Shown: positions 1 to 8,261 of the stretch, piece by piece
Position numbering within the stretch: the stretch's first letter is position 1
Layout of the letters: each line of letters opens with the position of its first letter
Source: Demequina iriomotensis
GTDB taxonomy: Bacteria; Actinomycetota; Actinomycetes; Actinomycetales; Demequinaceae
Direction: 5' to 3'
Length of the DNA stretch: 64,000 bases
Assembly (NCBI RefSeq): GCF_000971395.1
Contig: NZ_BBME01000009.1
Span: 1 to 64,000 of the forward strand
Made by a program: the position numbers and the translations under genes
Notes under the pieces: generated by a model
Seen by the model: the letters and a program-made list of their open reading frames with translations, nothing else
What the model was told of the DNA's origin: nothing
Database searches by the model: none

Positions 1-853
1 CCGCAGCAGCAGCCACCGTCACCGCCGACGACACCACACCCGCCATCGTCTCCCGCAGGGACTCGCGGGCGCTCGCCAGGGACCGGGCCATGTCGCCGAT
101 CTCGTCGTTGCTGGTGACGTGCGCCTCGACGGTGAGGTCGCCGTCCGCCATCGCGTCGATGGAGGTCTGCAGCTCGCCCGCGGCGACCTTGATGCGACGC
201 GCGAGGACGATGCCGAGGCCGAGCGCGATGATCACGCCGACCACCACCACGACGGTCACCAGGAGCTTGGTCGCGGCCACCGCGGAGTCGCTCTCGGCCA
301 TGTCGGCCTCGATCTGGGGACCGATCTGGTCGGTGAGGCCCGCGACCGCGGCGACCATCGCGTCGCCCAGCTCGGCGCGCTCCTCCTTGGTGATCTCCTC
401 GCCCGTGTAGGCCGGGTCGAAGGCGGAGGCTTGCGCGAGCTTGTACCGCTCGTAGACCGCGACGCCGTCGCCGCCGTCATCGGCCAGCGGCACCCCGAAC
501 AGCTCCTCGAAGGTGGTGCCCAGCGTCGCGAACTCCTCCTCGAAGGACGCCTGCAGCGTCTGCAGCGTCGCGTAGTCGGTCGCGAGGTCCTCGGGGGCGG
601 ACGCACGGAGGCGCAGGCTCTGCGCGCGCATCTGCCAGAAGGCGTCGGTGAGCTCGGCGACCGCGAGGTCCGCGCGGTAGGCGCGCTCCGTGATCGCCTT
701 CTGGTCGACGCCTTGCGCTCCCATCTGCACGATGGAGAAGACGCCGACGGCGGCGAGGATCGCCACGACGATGCCGAACGCGCCAAGGATCTTGGCCGTC
801 AGCGGGAAGCGGCGCGCGGTGGCGCCGGCGGTGAGTCCGTCCGAGTTGTCCAT
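1..853 (-). CDS. Methyl-accepting chemotaxis protein (3' end outside window)
   Basis: Chemoreceptor sensor that would control CheA. The first 284 residues are visible from the ATG at 853. They show a cytoplasmic N-terminus, membrane segment 1 at about residues 18-38 (ILGAFGIVVAILAAVGVFSI), an extracytoplasmic four-helix-like sensor region, membrane segment 2 at about 200-220 (LLVTVVVVVGVIIALGLGIV), then a HAMP start (ARRIKVAAGELQTSIDAMAD). The signalling hairpin lies beyond position 1. The gene is divergent from the M15 peptidase gene and has its own FliA-type promoter. The ligand cannot be inferred. Confidence 0.93.
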   Translation of the reverse strand, partial: MDNSDGLTAGATARRFPLTAKILGAFGIVVAILAAVGVFSIVQMGAQGVDQKAITERAYRADLAVAELTDAFWQMRAQSLRLRASAPEDLATDYATLQTLQASFEEEFATLGTTFEELFGVPLADDGGDGVAVYERYKLAQASAFDPAYTGEEITKEERAELGDAMVAAVAGLTDQIGPQIEADMAESDSAVAATKLLVTVVVVVGVIIALGLGIVLARRIKVAAGELQTSIDAMADGDLTVEAHVTSNDEIGDMARSLASARESLRETMAGVVSSAVTVAAAA

Positions 854-897
854 GACATCTCCAAGATCGCGTACAGCTGAGGGGGTTGACGCTGTTC

Positions 898-925
898 TCA
901 TCGGCCCTGGGACGTGCGTGGTGAG
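898..925 (-). promoter_or_regulatory. FliA (sigma-28)-type promoter for the chemoreceptor gene
   Basis: Read on the minus strand: CTCA (922-925), 16-nt spacer, GCCGATGA (898-905), 44 nt before the ATG at 853. It shares spacing and both boxes with eight other sites in this window and resembles the known TAAA-N15/16-GCCGATAA class. Confidence 0.75.
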
Positions 926-972
926 CGTTCGCCCGGTGCGGCGCGTGTCACGCTTCCGCCGCCCACGGATCC

Positions 973-1000
973 CTCACCGGCGCCCGCTCGGAGCCGATAG
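973..1000 (+). promoter_or_regulatory. FliA (sigma-28)-type promoter for the M15 peptidase gene
   Basis: CTCA (973-976), 16-nt spacer, GCCGATAG (993-1000), 38 nt before the ATG at 1039. It lies back to back with the chemoreceptor promoter. Confidence 0.78.
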
Positions 1001-1038
1001 GCACCCGGATACCCACGTCAGCACCACCCGGAGGGCCC

Positions 1039-1677
1039 ATGGACGCGATCAGCGCGATCAGCCAGCGCATCAGCGAGATCCACTCGCTCATCGGTGCCGT
1101 CGCGCCCTCGTCCGTCGCGACCGCGTCGTCCGCGGCCGCGGCGTCGACCGCGACTACGGCGAGCGCGGCGCTCGCGCTGCTCGGCTCCTCCGCATCGTCC
1201 GCCTCCTTCGAGGAGCTGCTGACCGCGGCGACGTCCCAGACGGGCACGCTCACGGCGGCGTCGACGCAGCTCAACGCCGACGGCGTGCCGGTCGCGCTGG
1301 CCGGCTACGGCAACGGCCGGATCCCGGCCGAGGCGCTGAGCCCGATCACGGGATCGTCGCAGCGCATGTGGGGGCCCGCGGCGGAGCAGCTCAACCGCCT
1401 CATGGCGGACGCGAGCGCGGACGGCGTGACCATCGGCGTGACGGACGGCTACCGGGACTACGACACCCAGGTGAGCCTCGCCGCGAGCAAGGGCCTGTAC
1501 AGCCAGGGCGGTCTCGCGGCGGAGCCCGGGACCAGCCAGCACGGATGGGGCCTCGCGGCGGATCTGAGCCTCGACTCGACCGCGCTGGCCTGGATGCGCG
1601 AGCACGCGGCCGACTACGGCTTCGTCGAGGCCGTGCCGCGCGAGTCGTGGCACTGGGAGTTCCAGCCCGGCGCGTAG
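1039..1677 (+). CDS. M15 (VanY-like) D-alanyl-D-alanine carboxypeptidase family protein, probably flagellar
   Basis: The C-terminal half (about residues 75-212) is an M15B/VanY-type zinc peptidase. It has the SQHGWGLAAD block, whose His and Asp are zinc ligands, and the ESWHWEF block with the catalytic Glu and third ligand His. There is no Sec signal or lipobox. The N-terminus (MDAISAISQRISEIHSLIG, an Ala/Ser/Thr linker, then SFEELL) resembles the export or rod-binding leaders of flagellum-linked wall hydrolases. GGAGG sits 5 nt before the ATG. With its FliA-type promoter this suggests a wall-remodelling enzyme for flagellar passage; the export route is inferred. Confidence 0.85.
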   Translation: MDAISAISQRISEIHSLIGAVAPSSVATASSAAAASTATTASAALALLGSSASSASFEELLTAATSQTGTLTAASTQLNADGVPVALAGYGNGRIPAEALSPITGSSQRMWGPAAEQLNRLMADASADGVTIGVTDGYRDYDTQVSLAASKGLYSQGGLAAEPGTSQHGWGLAADLSLDSTALAWMREHAADYGFVEAVPRESWHWEFQPGA

Positions 1678-1693
1678 GTGCGCGTGGGCGTCC

Positions 1694-1780
1694 CGCTACA
1701 AGTCACGGATGTCCGGCGTCTCGATCCGGATCCTCCGTGCGGATCCGGATCGAGACTCTCGTGGTCCGTGACTTGTGGCG
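1694..1780. repeat. Palindromic intergenic element, copy 1
   Basis: Outer arms 1694-1710 and 1764-1780 pair at 15 of 17 positions; the right arm contains CCGTGACTTGTGGCG. An inner perfect 16-bp stem (1718-1733 with 1741-1756) closes a 7-nt loop. The element lies between convergent genes and shares its outer arms with the element at 60520-60607. It could act as a bidirectional terminator or be a REP-like repeat. Confidence 0.85.
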
Positions 1781-1801
1781 ATAGGTGGCGGGCCGGCGCC
1801 G

Positions 1802-2293
1802 TCAGTACGCGACGACCACCGAGATGCGCCCCGAGCCGTAGCCCTGGATCTCGAGGGCGCCGTCGATGCGGCTCCCCTGCAGCAGGCACAGGTCGTTGAC
1901 GTCCGCGGGCAGCGTCTCGCGCGGCGCGAACGTCTCGAGCAGCTTGAGGTGAGGCGTGTCCGGCTTGTTGAACATCGACGCGGCGACGTTGAGGATCTCC
2001 GCCATGTTGTCGAACATGGGCGGCGTGACGAGCCCGTCCTTGACCGCGGCCTCCGCCCCCACCTGGGGCATGAGCGCGATCGCCGAGCCGGCGCGTGCGG
2101 TCAGCGGCACGTCCGCGAGCGCGACCGCGGCGAGGTTGCCCAGGTCGTCGACGTACATCGCGACCGTGGCGCCGTCGAGCGGGTCGACGCGCCTCGCGGT
2201 GCCGTCCCACTCGACCTCGCGGCCCAGCATGCCGGCGAACAGCTCACGGATCTCGAACGCGGTCGGGACCGGCGTCGTGCGGGTGGTCTCCAT
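1802..2293 (-). CDS. CheX-like chemotaxis protein (divergent)
   Basis: Protein of 163 residues, last gene of the chemotaxis operon. It is not clearly recognisable by name, but it has a CheC/CheX-like E-x-x-N signature (NMAEILNVAASMFN, about residue 90), the motif CheX phosphatases use to dephosphorylate CheY-P. The direct neighbour is a CheY. An alternative GTG at 2302 would overlap the cheY stop as GTGA, the style used throughout this operon. The role in CheY-P removal is inferred. Confidence 0.7.
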   Translation of the reverse strand: METTRTTPVPTAFEIRELFAGMLGREVEWDGTARRVDPLDGATVAMYVDDLGNLAAVALADVPLTARAGSAIALMPQVGAEAAVKDGLVTPPMFDNMAEILNVAASMFNKPDTPHLKLLETFAPRETLPADVNDLCLLQGSRIDGALEIQGYGSGRISVVVAY

Positions 2294-2298
2294 GGCGC

Positions 2299-2661
2299 TC
2301 ACCCGATGAACGGGTCGATGGTCTCGCGGAAGATGTCCGCGGTGAACGGCTTCGCGATGAGGAACAGCGCACCCGCCTGCTCCGCCTGCTCGCGCATCTG
2401 CGGCGAGCCCTCCGAGGTGACGAACGCGAACGGCGTCTCGTCCCCCTCGGCGCGCAGCGCGCGCAGCAGGTCGATGCCCGTCATGTTCGGCATGTTCCAG
2501 TCGGACAGCACGAAGTCCGGACGCGACGCGCGGATCTTGCCCAGCGCATCGGCCCCGTCCTCGGCCTCCTCGATCTCCCACCAGTCGTAGCCCGCCTGGC
2601 GCAGCGTGCGGACCACGATCTGCCGCATCACGCGGCTGTCATCGGCGACGACCACCTTCAT
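2299..2661 (-). CDS. cheY: Chemotaxis response regulator, CheY type
   Basis: Single receiver domain of 120 residues with no output domain. The acidic pair D7-D8, phospho-acceptor D54 (LSDWNMPN), the conserved Thr (FVTSEG) and Lys (IAKPF) are present. It should receive phosphate from CheA and act on the flagellar switch or as a phosphate sink. It is the second CheY of the operon, starting 46 bp after the cheX stop, and is followed by a CheX-like gene. Confidence 0.93.
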   Translation of the reverse strand: MKVVVADDSRVMRQIVVRTLRQAGYDWWEIEEAEDGADALGKIRASRPDFVLSDWNMPNMTGIDLLRALRAEGDETPFAFVTSEGSPQMREQAEQAGALFLIAKPFTADIFRETIDPFIG

Positions 2662-2707
2662 GACGTCGACCTCCCTTCTTCTTGCACAACAGTTCTGCGA
2701 GCGGCGG

Positions 2708-3178
2708 CTACGGCAGGAGCCACAGCGCCACGGTGAGCGGCGCGCCGCGCCAGCTCAGGCATGCGTCCACGAGCACGGTGCCGTCCCCGAGCGGCGGCGC
2801 GGCGTGCGCCACCACGGGGATGGTGAGGGTGCCCGGGTGCGTGACCAGCGACTTCACGTTGCCGCACACCACATTGGCGACCTCGCCGACGGCGTCCATG
2901 AAGTCCTCGTCCGTCACCTCCGCGTCGTCCGGCAGCGCGAGCAGCGCGCGCGTGATCGCCTCGCCGGTCTCGCGGCCGGTGCCGATCACCACGCGCACGA
3001 TCTGCTCGTCGGTGACGTCCACCCAGGTGTAGCGCGGGTCGACGAGCTCGGGGCGGGATCCGACCCAGTGGTGCACGTGGCCCGGCTCCGCATCGATCAT
3101 GGTCGCGAAGAGGTCCTGCGAGATCTGCAGCAGCGGGTCCGTGTCGAGCACGGGCGCCCAGTCGATGGTCGCGGTCAC
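2708..3178 (-). CDS. cheX: Chemotaxis phosphatase CheX
   Basis: Protein of 156 residues with the CheX active motif E-x-x-N (GEVANVVCGNVKSLV) and the helix-strand pattern of the CheC/CheX/FliY fold. CheX dimers strip phosphate from CheY-P, and there is no CheZ here. The GTG start at 3178 overlaps the upstream cheY stop as GTGA. Confidence 0.85.
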   Translation of the reverse strand: MTATIDWAPVLDTDPLLQISQDLFATMIDAEPGHVHHWVGSRPELVDPRYTWVDVTDEQIVRVVIGTGRETGEAITRALLALPDDAEVTDEDFMDAVGEVANVVCGNVKSLVTHPGTLTIPVVAHAAPPLGDGTVLVDACLSWRGAPLTVALWLLP

Positions 3179-3558
3179 ACCGACACCCCGGTCTCGATCA
3201 GGCCCAGGTAGTCGAGCTTGTCGATGATGACGTCCGCGGTGAACGGCTTGATCACGTACTCGTGGGCGCCGGCCGCGAGGGCGCGGACGATCTGATCCTG
3301 CTCGCCCTCCGTGGTGACCATCATCAGCGTGATGTCGCGGTACTCGGGTCGCTTGCGCGCGGCCACGATGAACTCGTAGCCGTTCATCACCGGCATGTTC
3401 CAGTCGATGCAGCACAGCCGCACATCGGGGTGCTGCTCGAGGCGCATGAGCGCCTCCTGACCGTCGCCCGCTTCGATCACCTCGAAGCCGACGTCCGTGA
3501 GGATCGTGCCGACGATCCTGCGCATCACGCGCGAGTCGTCGATGACCAGGGCCTTCAT
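3175..3558 (-). CDS. cheY: Chemotaxis response regulator, CheY type
   Basis: Receiver domain of 127 residues with D7-D8, phospho-acceptor D52 (CCIDWNMPVMNG), TT at the conserved Thr position and IKPF. It is the first of two CheY genes, each followed by a CheX-family gene. It overlaps the cheR stop by 4 bp. Which CheY controls the motor cannot be told from sequence. Confidence 0.93.
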   Translation of the reverse strand: MKALVIDDSRVMRRIVGTILTDVGFEVIEAGDGQEALMRLEQHPDVRLCCIDWNMPVMNGYEFIVAARKRPEYRDITLMMVTTEGEQDQIVRALAAGAHEYVIKPFTADVIIDKLDYLGLIETGVSV

Positions 3559-4367
3559 GCTGCCTTCCCTTCCCGGGGCCGGTACAGGGCGCCGCCCGCG
3601 ACGGGCACACGCTCCCAGATGTCGTCGACGCCGATGGTGCTCTCCGCGGCGCCCAGGAACACCCAGCCGCCGGGGGCGAGCACCGACCGCACGCGACGCA
3701 TCACGTCACGCTTGGTCGCCACGTCGAAGTAGATGAGGACGTTGCGCAGGAACACGACGTCGTACGGTCCGCCCAGGGGCGGCGCATCGAGGAGGTTGTG
3801 GCGCCGGAACGTCACGGTCGACCGCAGCCGCTCGTGGACCTCGAACACGGGCCCCTTGCGCGCGAAGTGCTTGACCAGCAGGGGAGCGGGCAGGCCGCGG
3901 CTCACCTCGAGCTGCGAGTACTGACCGGCGCGGCCCTTGGCGAGCACCTCCTCGGACAGGTCCGTCGCGACGATGCTGGTGCGCACGTCGGGGAAGTGCT
4001 CGGCCATCGTCATCGCGATGGAGTACGGCTCCTGGCCCGACGAACACGCCGCCGACCACACGCGCAGGTGCTTCCCGCGCCGCGCGATCGTGTCGGGGAC
4101 CACCACGTCCTTGAGCACCGTGAACGGGTGACGGTCGCGGAACCACGACGTCTCGTTGGTGGTGAGCGCCTCGACCACCTGATCGTGGAGCGTCACGTTC
4201 GCGCGCACGGCCCGGATGTAGGCCTCGACGTCCGCGACGCCCGCCAGCCGGGCGAGCGGCGCGAGCCGGCTCTCGACCAGGTACTCCTTGCCGCTCTCGA
4301 GCTGGATGGCGCTGCGGCGGCGCACGAGCGTCGCGACGAAGGCGAACGAGTCGGGTGCGAGCGTCAT
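3555..4367 (-). CDS. cheR: Chemotaxis protein methyltransferase CheR
   Basis: SAM-dependent methyltransferase that methylates glutamates of chemoreceptors. The 270 residues show the N-terminal helical domain (to about 75, ending in TTNETSWFRD) and the catalytic domain with SAM-binding loop (RVWSAACSSGQEPYS) and DVVFLRNVLIYF. The ATG overlaps the cheB stop (ATGA). Confidence 0.95.
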   Translation of the reverse strand: MTLAPDSFAFVATLVRRRSAIQLESGKEYLVESRLAPLARLAGVADVEAYIRAVRANVTLHDQVVEALTTNETSWFRDRHPFTVLKDVVVPDTIARRGKHLRVWSAACSSGQEPYSIAMTMAEHFPDVRTSIVATDLSEEVLAKGRAGQYSQLEVSRGLPAPLLVKHFARKGPVFEVHERLRSTVTFRRHNLLDAPPLGGPYDVVFLRNVLIYFDVATKRDVMRRVRSVLAPGGWVFLGAAESTIGVDDIWERVPVAGGALYRPREGKAA

Positions 4368-5425
4368 GCGACGGCCCCCGTCCCGATCGGGCGCGCCTGG
4401 ATAGCGCGGGCCATGGCCGGGGCGATCGCCTCGAGCGGCAGGATCTCGTGCGCGAGCCCCGCGCCGGCGACGGCGCCGGGCATGCCCCACACCACCGAGG
4501 TCGCCTGGTTCTGCGCGATGGTGCGGCCGCCCGCGTCGACCAGCTCGCGGGTGCCGTCGCGTCCGTCCGAGCCCATGCCCGTGAGCATCACGCCGAGCAG
4601 GTCGCCGCCGTAGACCTTCACGGCCGAGCGGAACAGCACGTCCACCGCGGGACGGCAGAAGTTCACCTGCGGCCCGCGGTTGAGCGACGTGATCACGGCG
4701 GTCCCCGCGGAGCGCACCTCGAGGTGCAGGTCGCCGGGCGCGATGTAGACCGTGCCCGGCGTGAGGGTCTCGTTGCCGGCCGCCTCGATCACGCGCGACG
4801 GGCCGATGCGGTCGAGCCGGGCCGCGAGCTGCGTGGTGAACATCGGCGGCATGTGCTGGACCACCAGGACCGGCACGGGCAGCGGCGCGGTGAGCGCCCC
4901 GAACACCTTGGACAGCGCCTCGGGGCCGCCGGTCGACGAGCCGACGACGATCGCGCGCGGGGGACGCGCGGGGGCCGTCGCGGCGCGCGGGCGCGCGTTC
5001 GCGGCGGCGACCGGCGTCGCCCCGCACAGCGCCTTGACCTTGGGGATGAGCTGCGACGTGATGACCCGGATGGCCTCGGCCGGGTTGGCGACCTGCGTGG
5101 GCTTGGTCGCGTAGTCCGAGGCGCCGGACGCGAGCGCGTCGAGCGTCGCCGAGGCGCCGTGCGACGTGAGCGTCGAGAACATGACGATGGGCGTGCGCAC
5201 GCCCGAGCGGCGCAGCTCACGGACCGCCTCGATGCCGTTCATCACGGGCATCTCGATGTCCATGGTGATGAGGTCGGGCTTGAGCGCGGCGACCTTGGTC
5301 AGCGCGATCGAGCCGTTCTGCGCGACGCCAACCACCTCGATGGAGGGGTCGGAGGCGAGCGACTCCGAGACGATGCGGCGCACCACCACGGAGTCGTCGA
5401 CCACGAGCACCCTGATGGGCGCCAT
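4364..5425 (-). CDS. cheB: Chemoreceptor methylesterase/deamidase CheB
   Basis: The 353-residue protein joins a receiver domain (D10-D11, phospho-acceptor D56 in TMDIEMP) to a C-terminal methylesterase with catalytic Ser in VGSSTGG, His in QHMP and Asp in MGSDGRDG. It reverses CheR methylation when phosphorylated by CheA. I chose the ATG at 5425 because the protein then starts MAPIRVLVVDDS as family members do. That ATG shares one base with the stop of a short leader ORF. Confidence 0.95.
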   Translation of the reverse strand: MAPIRVLVVDDSVVVRRIVSESLASDPSIEVVGVAQNGSIALTKVAALKPDLITMDIEMPVMNGIEAVRELRRSGVRTPIVMFSTLTSHGASATLDALASGASDYATKPTQVANPAEAIRVITSQLIPKVKALCGATPVAAANARPRAATAPARPPRAIVVGSSTGGPEALSKVFGALTAPLPVPVLVVQHMPPMFTTQLAARLDRIGPSRVIEAAGNETLTPGTVYIAPGDLHLEVRSAGTAVITSLNRGPQVNFCRPAVDVLFRSAVKVYGGDLLGVMLTGMGSDGRDGTRELVDAGGRTIAQNQATSVVWGMPGAVAGAGLAHEILPLEAIAPAMARAIQARPIGTGAVA

Positions 5426-5484
5426 CACGGCCGCCTGACCGCGGCCGTCGCGGGGGCGACGGCGACGCAGCACTCGTGTGACAT
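5425..5484 (-). CDS. Possible 19-residue leader peptide upstream of cheB
   Basis: A short reading frame starts at ATG 5484, about 6 nt after AGGAG, encodes MSHECCVAVAPATAAVRRP and ends in TGATG, sharing one base with the cheB start. The only strong ribosome-binding site in the cheW-cheB gap serves this frame. It may deliver ribosomes to cheB by coupling. There is no evidence that the peptide itself has a function. Confidence 0.45.
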   Translation of the reverse strand: MSHECCVAVAPATAAVRRP

Positions 5485-5515
5485 GGGGGCTCCTGAACGG
5501 GGAAGGGGAAGGGGG

Positions 5516-5935
5516 TCAGACCTGGGCGGCCAGGTCGACGTCGAGCGCGAGCAGCAGATCGTCGTCGAGCGAGTACACGCCGGTGACGAAGTCGCGCAGC
5601 GCGGGCTCGAGCGTGGGCGGCGGCGAGCCGTAGCGGGACGCGTCGATCTCGAGCACGTCGCCCACCTGGTCCACCAGGAGCGACACGGGTTCGCCGTCGA
5701 CCTTGACCACCATCATCATCGGCTCGTCGTCCTCGCCGAAGGCCTCGCGGCCCAGCCGGACCCGCAGGTCGACCAGCAGGACCACCTGGCCGCGGAGGTT
5801 GACCAGACCCGCGACGCCCTTCGGCGCGTGCGGGACCGGGGTGTGGGCCTGCATGCGCAGGGCCTCCTGCACCCGGGAGACGTCGATGCCGTAGAGGCAG
5901 TCGTCGAGCTTGAACGTCGCGAGCTGGTGTCGCAT
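5516..5935 (-). CDS. cheW: Chemotaxis coupling protein CheW
   Basis: Scaffold that links chemoreceptors to CheA. The 139 residues form a single CheW/SH3-like domain with the conserved GVAGLVNLRGQVVLLVDLR core at about residues 40-60. It begins 1 nt after the cheA stop, so the two are almost certainly co-translated. Confidence 0.94.
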   Translation of the reverse strand: MRHQLATFKLDDCLYGIDVSRVQEALRMQAHTPVPHAPKGVAGLVNLRGQVVLLVDLRVRLGREAFGEDDEPMMMVVKVDGEPVSLLVDQVGDVLEIDASRYGSPPPTLEPALRDFVTGVYSLDDDLLLALDVDLAAQV

Positions 5936-5936
5936 C

Positions 5937-8153
5937 TCAGTGCTCCGATCCGACGCCGACGAGCTCGGCGTCCTGGGCGTCGTAGAAGCGTGCGTCAGCG
6001 TCCCGCACGGTCGTCTCGAGGTCGAGCAGCTCCGTGACCCGGCCGCGGACGATGATCGACCCGAGCAGCCCGAAGCCGGAGACCTCAGAGCGGTCCTCGG
6101 TCGCGCACTCGACGATGTCGACCACCTCGTCGGCGACCAGCGCCACCGAGCGATCGCCGCGCTGGCACACCACCACGGCGAGCTCCTCGCGGAACGTGGT
6201 GCCCATGCCCAGGATCTGCGCGAGGTCCACCACGGGCGTGATCCGCCCGCGGTACTGCATGACCAGCGAGCCGGAGACCCGCTCGAGCACGTCCATGGGG
6301 AAGCGCTCGAGGCGCGTCACCATGCCCATCGGCATGGCGACCTGGCGGTCCTCGCCGACGGACACGATGAGCATCTGCTCCGTCGCGCCGGTCTCGGCGA
6401 CCACGGCCTCGCGATCATCGCCGATGGCCTCCTGCAGCTCGAGCGCGCGTCGCGCCACGGCCGGGATGTCGAGGATGAGGGTGACGGAGCCGTCGCCGAG
6501 CAGCGTCGCGCCCGCGTAGAGCCCGATGCCCTTGACCGCCGCCGAAATCGGCTTGGCGACGATCTCCTCGGTGTTGCGCACGTGATCGACCAGGAGGCCG
6601 AACCGGCCCCCGTCGGCGTGCATGACCGCGATGACGGCGCCCACGAGCGACTCGCGCGGCGTGCGGTCGAGCACGTCGCGGAGATCCACGAGCGGCAGCA
6701 GGCGACCGCGCAGGCGGAACACCGGCGCCTCGCCCACGTACTCGACGCCCGTCTGCTTGTCGTCGATCGCGAGCAGCTCGAGGAGGTTGATCTGCGGGAT
6801 CGCGTAGGTCTCTGCGGCGCACTCGACGGTCAGCGCGGGCATGATCGCGAGGGTGAGCGGGATGCGCAGGCGCCACGTGGTGCCGACGCCGACGGTCGAC
6901 TGCACGTCGACCACTCCGCCGATCGCGTCGACCTTGGTCTTCACCACGTCCATGCCGACGCCGCGGCCGGACACGTGGGTGACCTTCTCCGCAGTCGAGA
7001 AGCCGGGCAGGAACAGCAGCTGGAACACGTCCTGCGGCGCGAGGTCGGCCACATCGGCCGCGGAACGCAGGCCGCGCTCGACGGCCTTCGCCGCGATGGC
7101 CTGCGGGTCGATGCCCTTGCCGTCGTCCGCGATCTCGATGACCACCTGGCCGCCCTGGTGGTACGCGCGCAGCGTGAGCACGCCCTGCGCGGGCTTGCCC
7201 GCGGCGGTGCGCTGCTCGGGCGCCTCGATGCCGTGATCGATGGCGTTGCGGATGAGGTGGGTCAGCGGGTCCTTGATGGCCTCGAGGACGCCGCGATCGA
7301 GCTCGGTCTCCTTGCCGATCATGTCGAGGCGCACCTGGCGGCCCAGCGAGGCCGAGATGTCGCGCACCATGCGCGGCACCTTCGACCAGACGTTGTCGAT
7401 GGGCTGCATGCGGGTCTTCATGACGCCCTGCTGCAGCTCGGTGGCGATGAGCGCGAGGCGCTGCGTCGCGTGCACCAGCGCCGGGTCGTCGAGCTCGGCT
7501 GCGATGCTCGTCATCGCGTTGCGCGCGAGCACCAGCTCGCCCACGTGGCGCATGAGCGCGTCGAGCACCTCGACGTCCACGCGGATGGAGGACTCGGTCG
7601 CGGAGCGCACCGGGGCCTCCTCGGCCGCGGTCGGCTCGGGCGCCGGCTCGGGCTCGACCGGTTCCGCCGCGGCGGCGGGCGCGGCCGGCAGCACAGCGGC
7701 GGGCTTGGCAGGCAGCACGGGCGCGGGTGCGGACGATGCGGCGGGCGCCTCGGCGGCGGGGGCCTCCTCGCCGTCGAGCACGGCCTGGATCGCCGCGACG
7801 ACGGTCGTGGTGTCGAGGTCGCCCTCGGCGCCCGTCGCCTCGATCGCGCCCAGGATCTCGCGCACGCAGTCGACCATGGTGAGCAGCACGTCGGTGGTGC
7901 GCTGGTCCATCTCGCGCTTGCCGTCGCGCAGCTCCGCGAGCAGGCTCTCGCCCACGTGGGTCACGCCCTCGAGCGCCCCGAAGCCCAGGAAGCCGCTGGT
8001 GCCCTTGATCGTGTGGATGGTGCGGAACACCGAGCTCAGCAGCGAGCGGGATCCAACCTCGCTCTCGAGCGCCACCAGATCCGAGTCGAGCTGGTCGAGG
8101 TTCTCGTAGCTCTCCACCACGAACTCGCGGACGATCTCGTCCATCGCGTCCAT
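5937..8153 (-). CDS. cheA: Chemotaxis histidine kinase CheA with two CheW-like domains
   Basis: The 738-residue kinase has an HPt domain with phospho-acceptor H47 (TIHTIKGTSGFLGF), an Ala/Pro/Glu linker (about 140-195) with no obvious P2 CheY-binding domain, a dimerisation and GHKL ATPase core (about 200-440; HLIRNAIDHGIE, ADDGKGID, GRGVGMDVV), a CheW domain (about 445-580) and a second CheW-like domain (about 600-730). It phosphorylates the CheYs and CheB. A FliA-type promoter lies 51 bp upstream. Confidence 0.95.
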   Translation of the reverse strand: MDAMDEIVREFVVESYENLDQLDSDLVALESEVGSRSLLSSVFRTIHTIKGTSGFLGFGALEGVTHVGESLLAELRDGKREMDQRTTDVLLTMVDCVREILGAIEATGAEGDLDTTTVVAAIQAVLDGEEAPAAEAPAASSAPAPVLPAKPAAVLPAAPAAAAEPVEPEPAPEPTAAEEAPVRSATESSIRVDVEVLDALMRHVGELVLARNAMTSIAAELDDPALVHATQRLALIATELQQGVMKTRMQPIDNVWSKVPRMVRDISASLGRQVRLDMIGKETELDRGVLEAIKDPLTHLIRNAIDHGIEAPEQRTAAGKPAQGVLTLRAYHQGGQVVIEIADDGKGIDPQAIAAKAVERGLRSAADVADLAPQDVFQLLFLPGFSTAEKVTHVSGRGVGMDVVKTKVDAIGGVVDVQSTVGVGTTWRLRIPLTLAIMPALTVECAAETYAIPQINLLELLAIDDKQTGVEYVGEAPVFRLRGRLLPLVDLRDVLDRTPRESLVGAVIAVMHADGGRFGLLVDHVRNTEEIVAKPISAAVKGIGLYAGATLLGDGSVTLILDIPAVARRALELQEAIGDDREAVVAETGATEQMLIVSVGEDRQVAMPMGMVTRLERFPMDVLERVSGSLVMQYRGRITPVVDLAQILGMGTTFREELAVVVCQRGDRSVALVADEVVDIVECATEDRSEVSGFGLLGSIIVRGRVTELLDLETTVRDADARFYDAQDAELVGVGSEH

Positions 8154-8204
8154 AGAAATGCTCCCGTCGCCCGTCGTGGCGGCATCGCCGCCGTGTCGGG
8201 TGAC

Positions 8205-8232
8205 CCATCGGCACGCGTCCCACGGTGGTGAG
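8205..8232 (-). promoter_or_regulatory. FliA (sigma-28)-type promoter for the che operon
   Basis: Minus strand: CTCA (8229-8232), 16-nt spacer, GCCGATGG (8205-8212), between csrA and cheA. This would let the cheA-to-CheX operon be transcribed separately from the upstream flagellar genes. Confidence 0.72.
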
Positions 8233-8261
8233 CAGTCCGCGAGCGCGCTGCGGGAGCGGGG

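Noticed and set aside
5425..5473. GTG at 5473 as the cheB start
   Set aside because: It would add a basic stretch before the receiver domain, and the strong ribosome site upstream is spaced for the ATG at 5484 in another frame.
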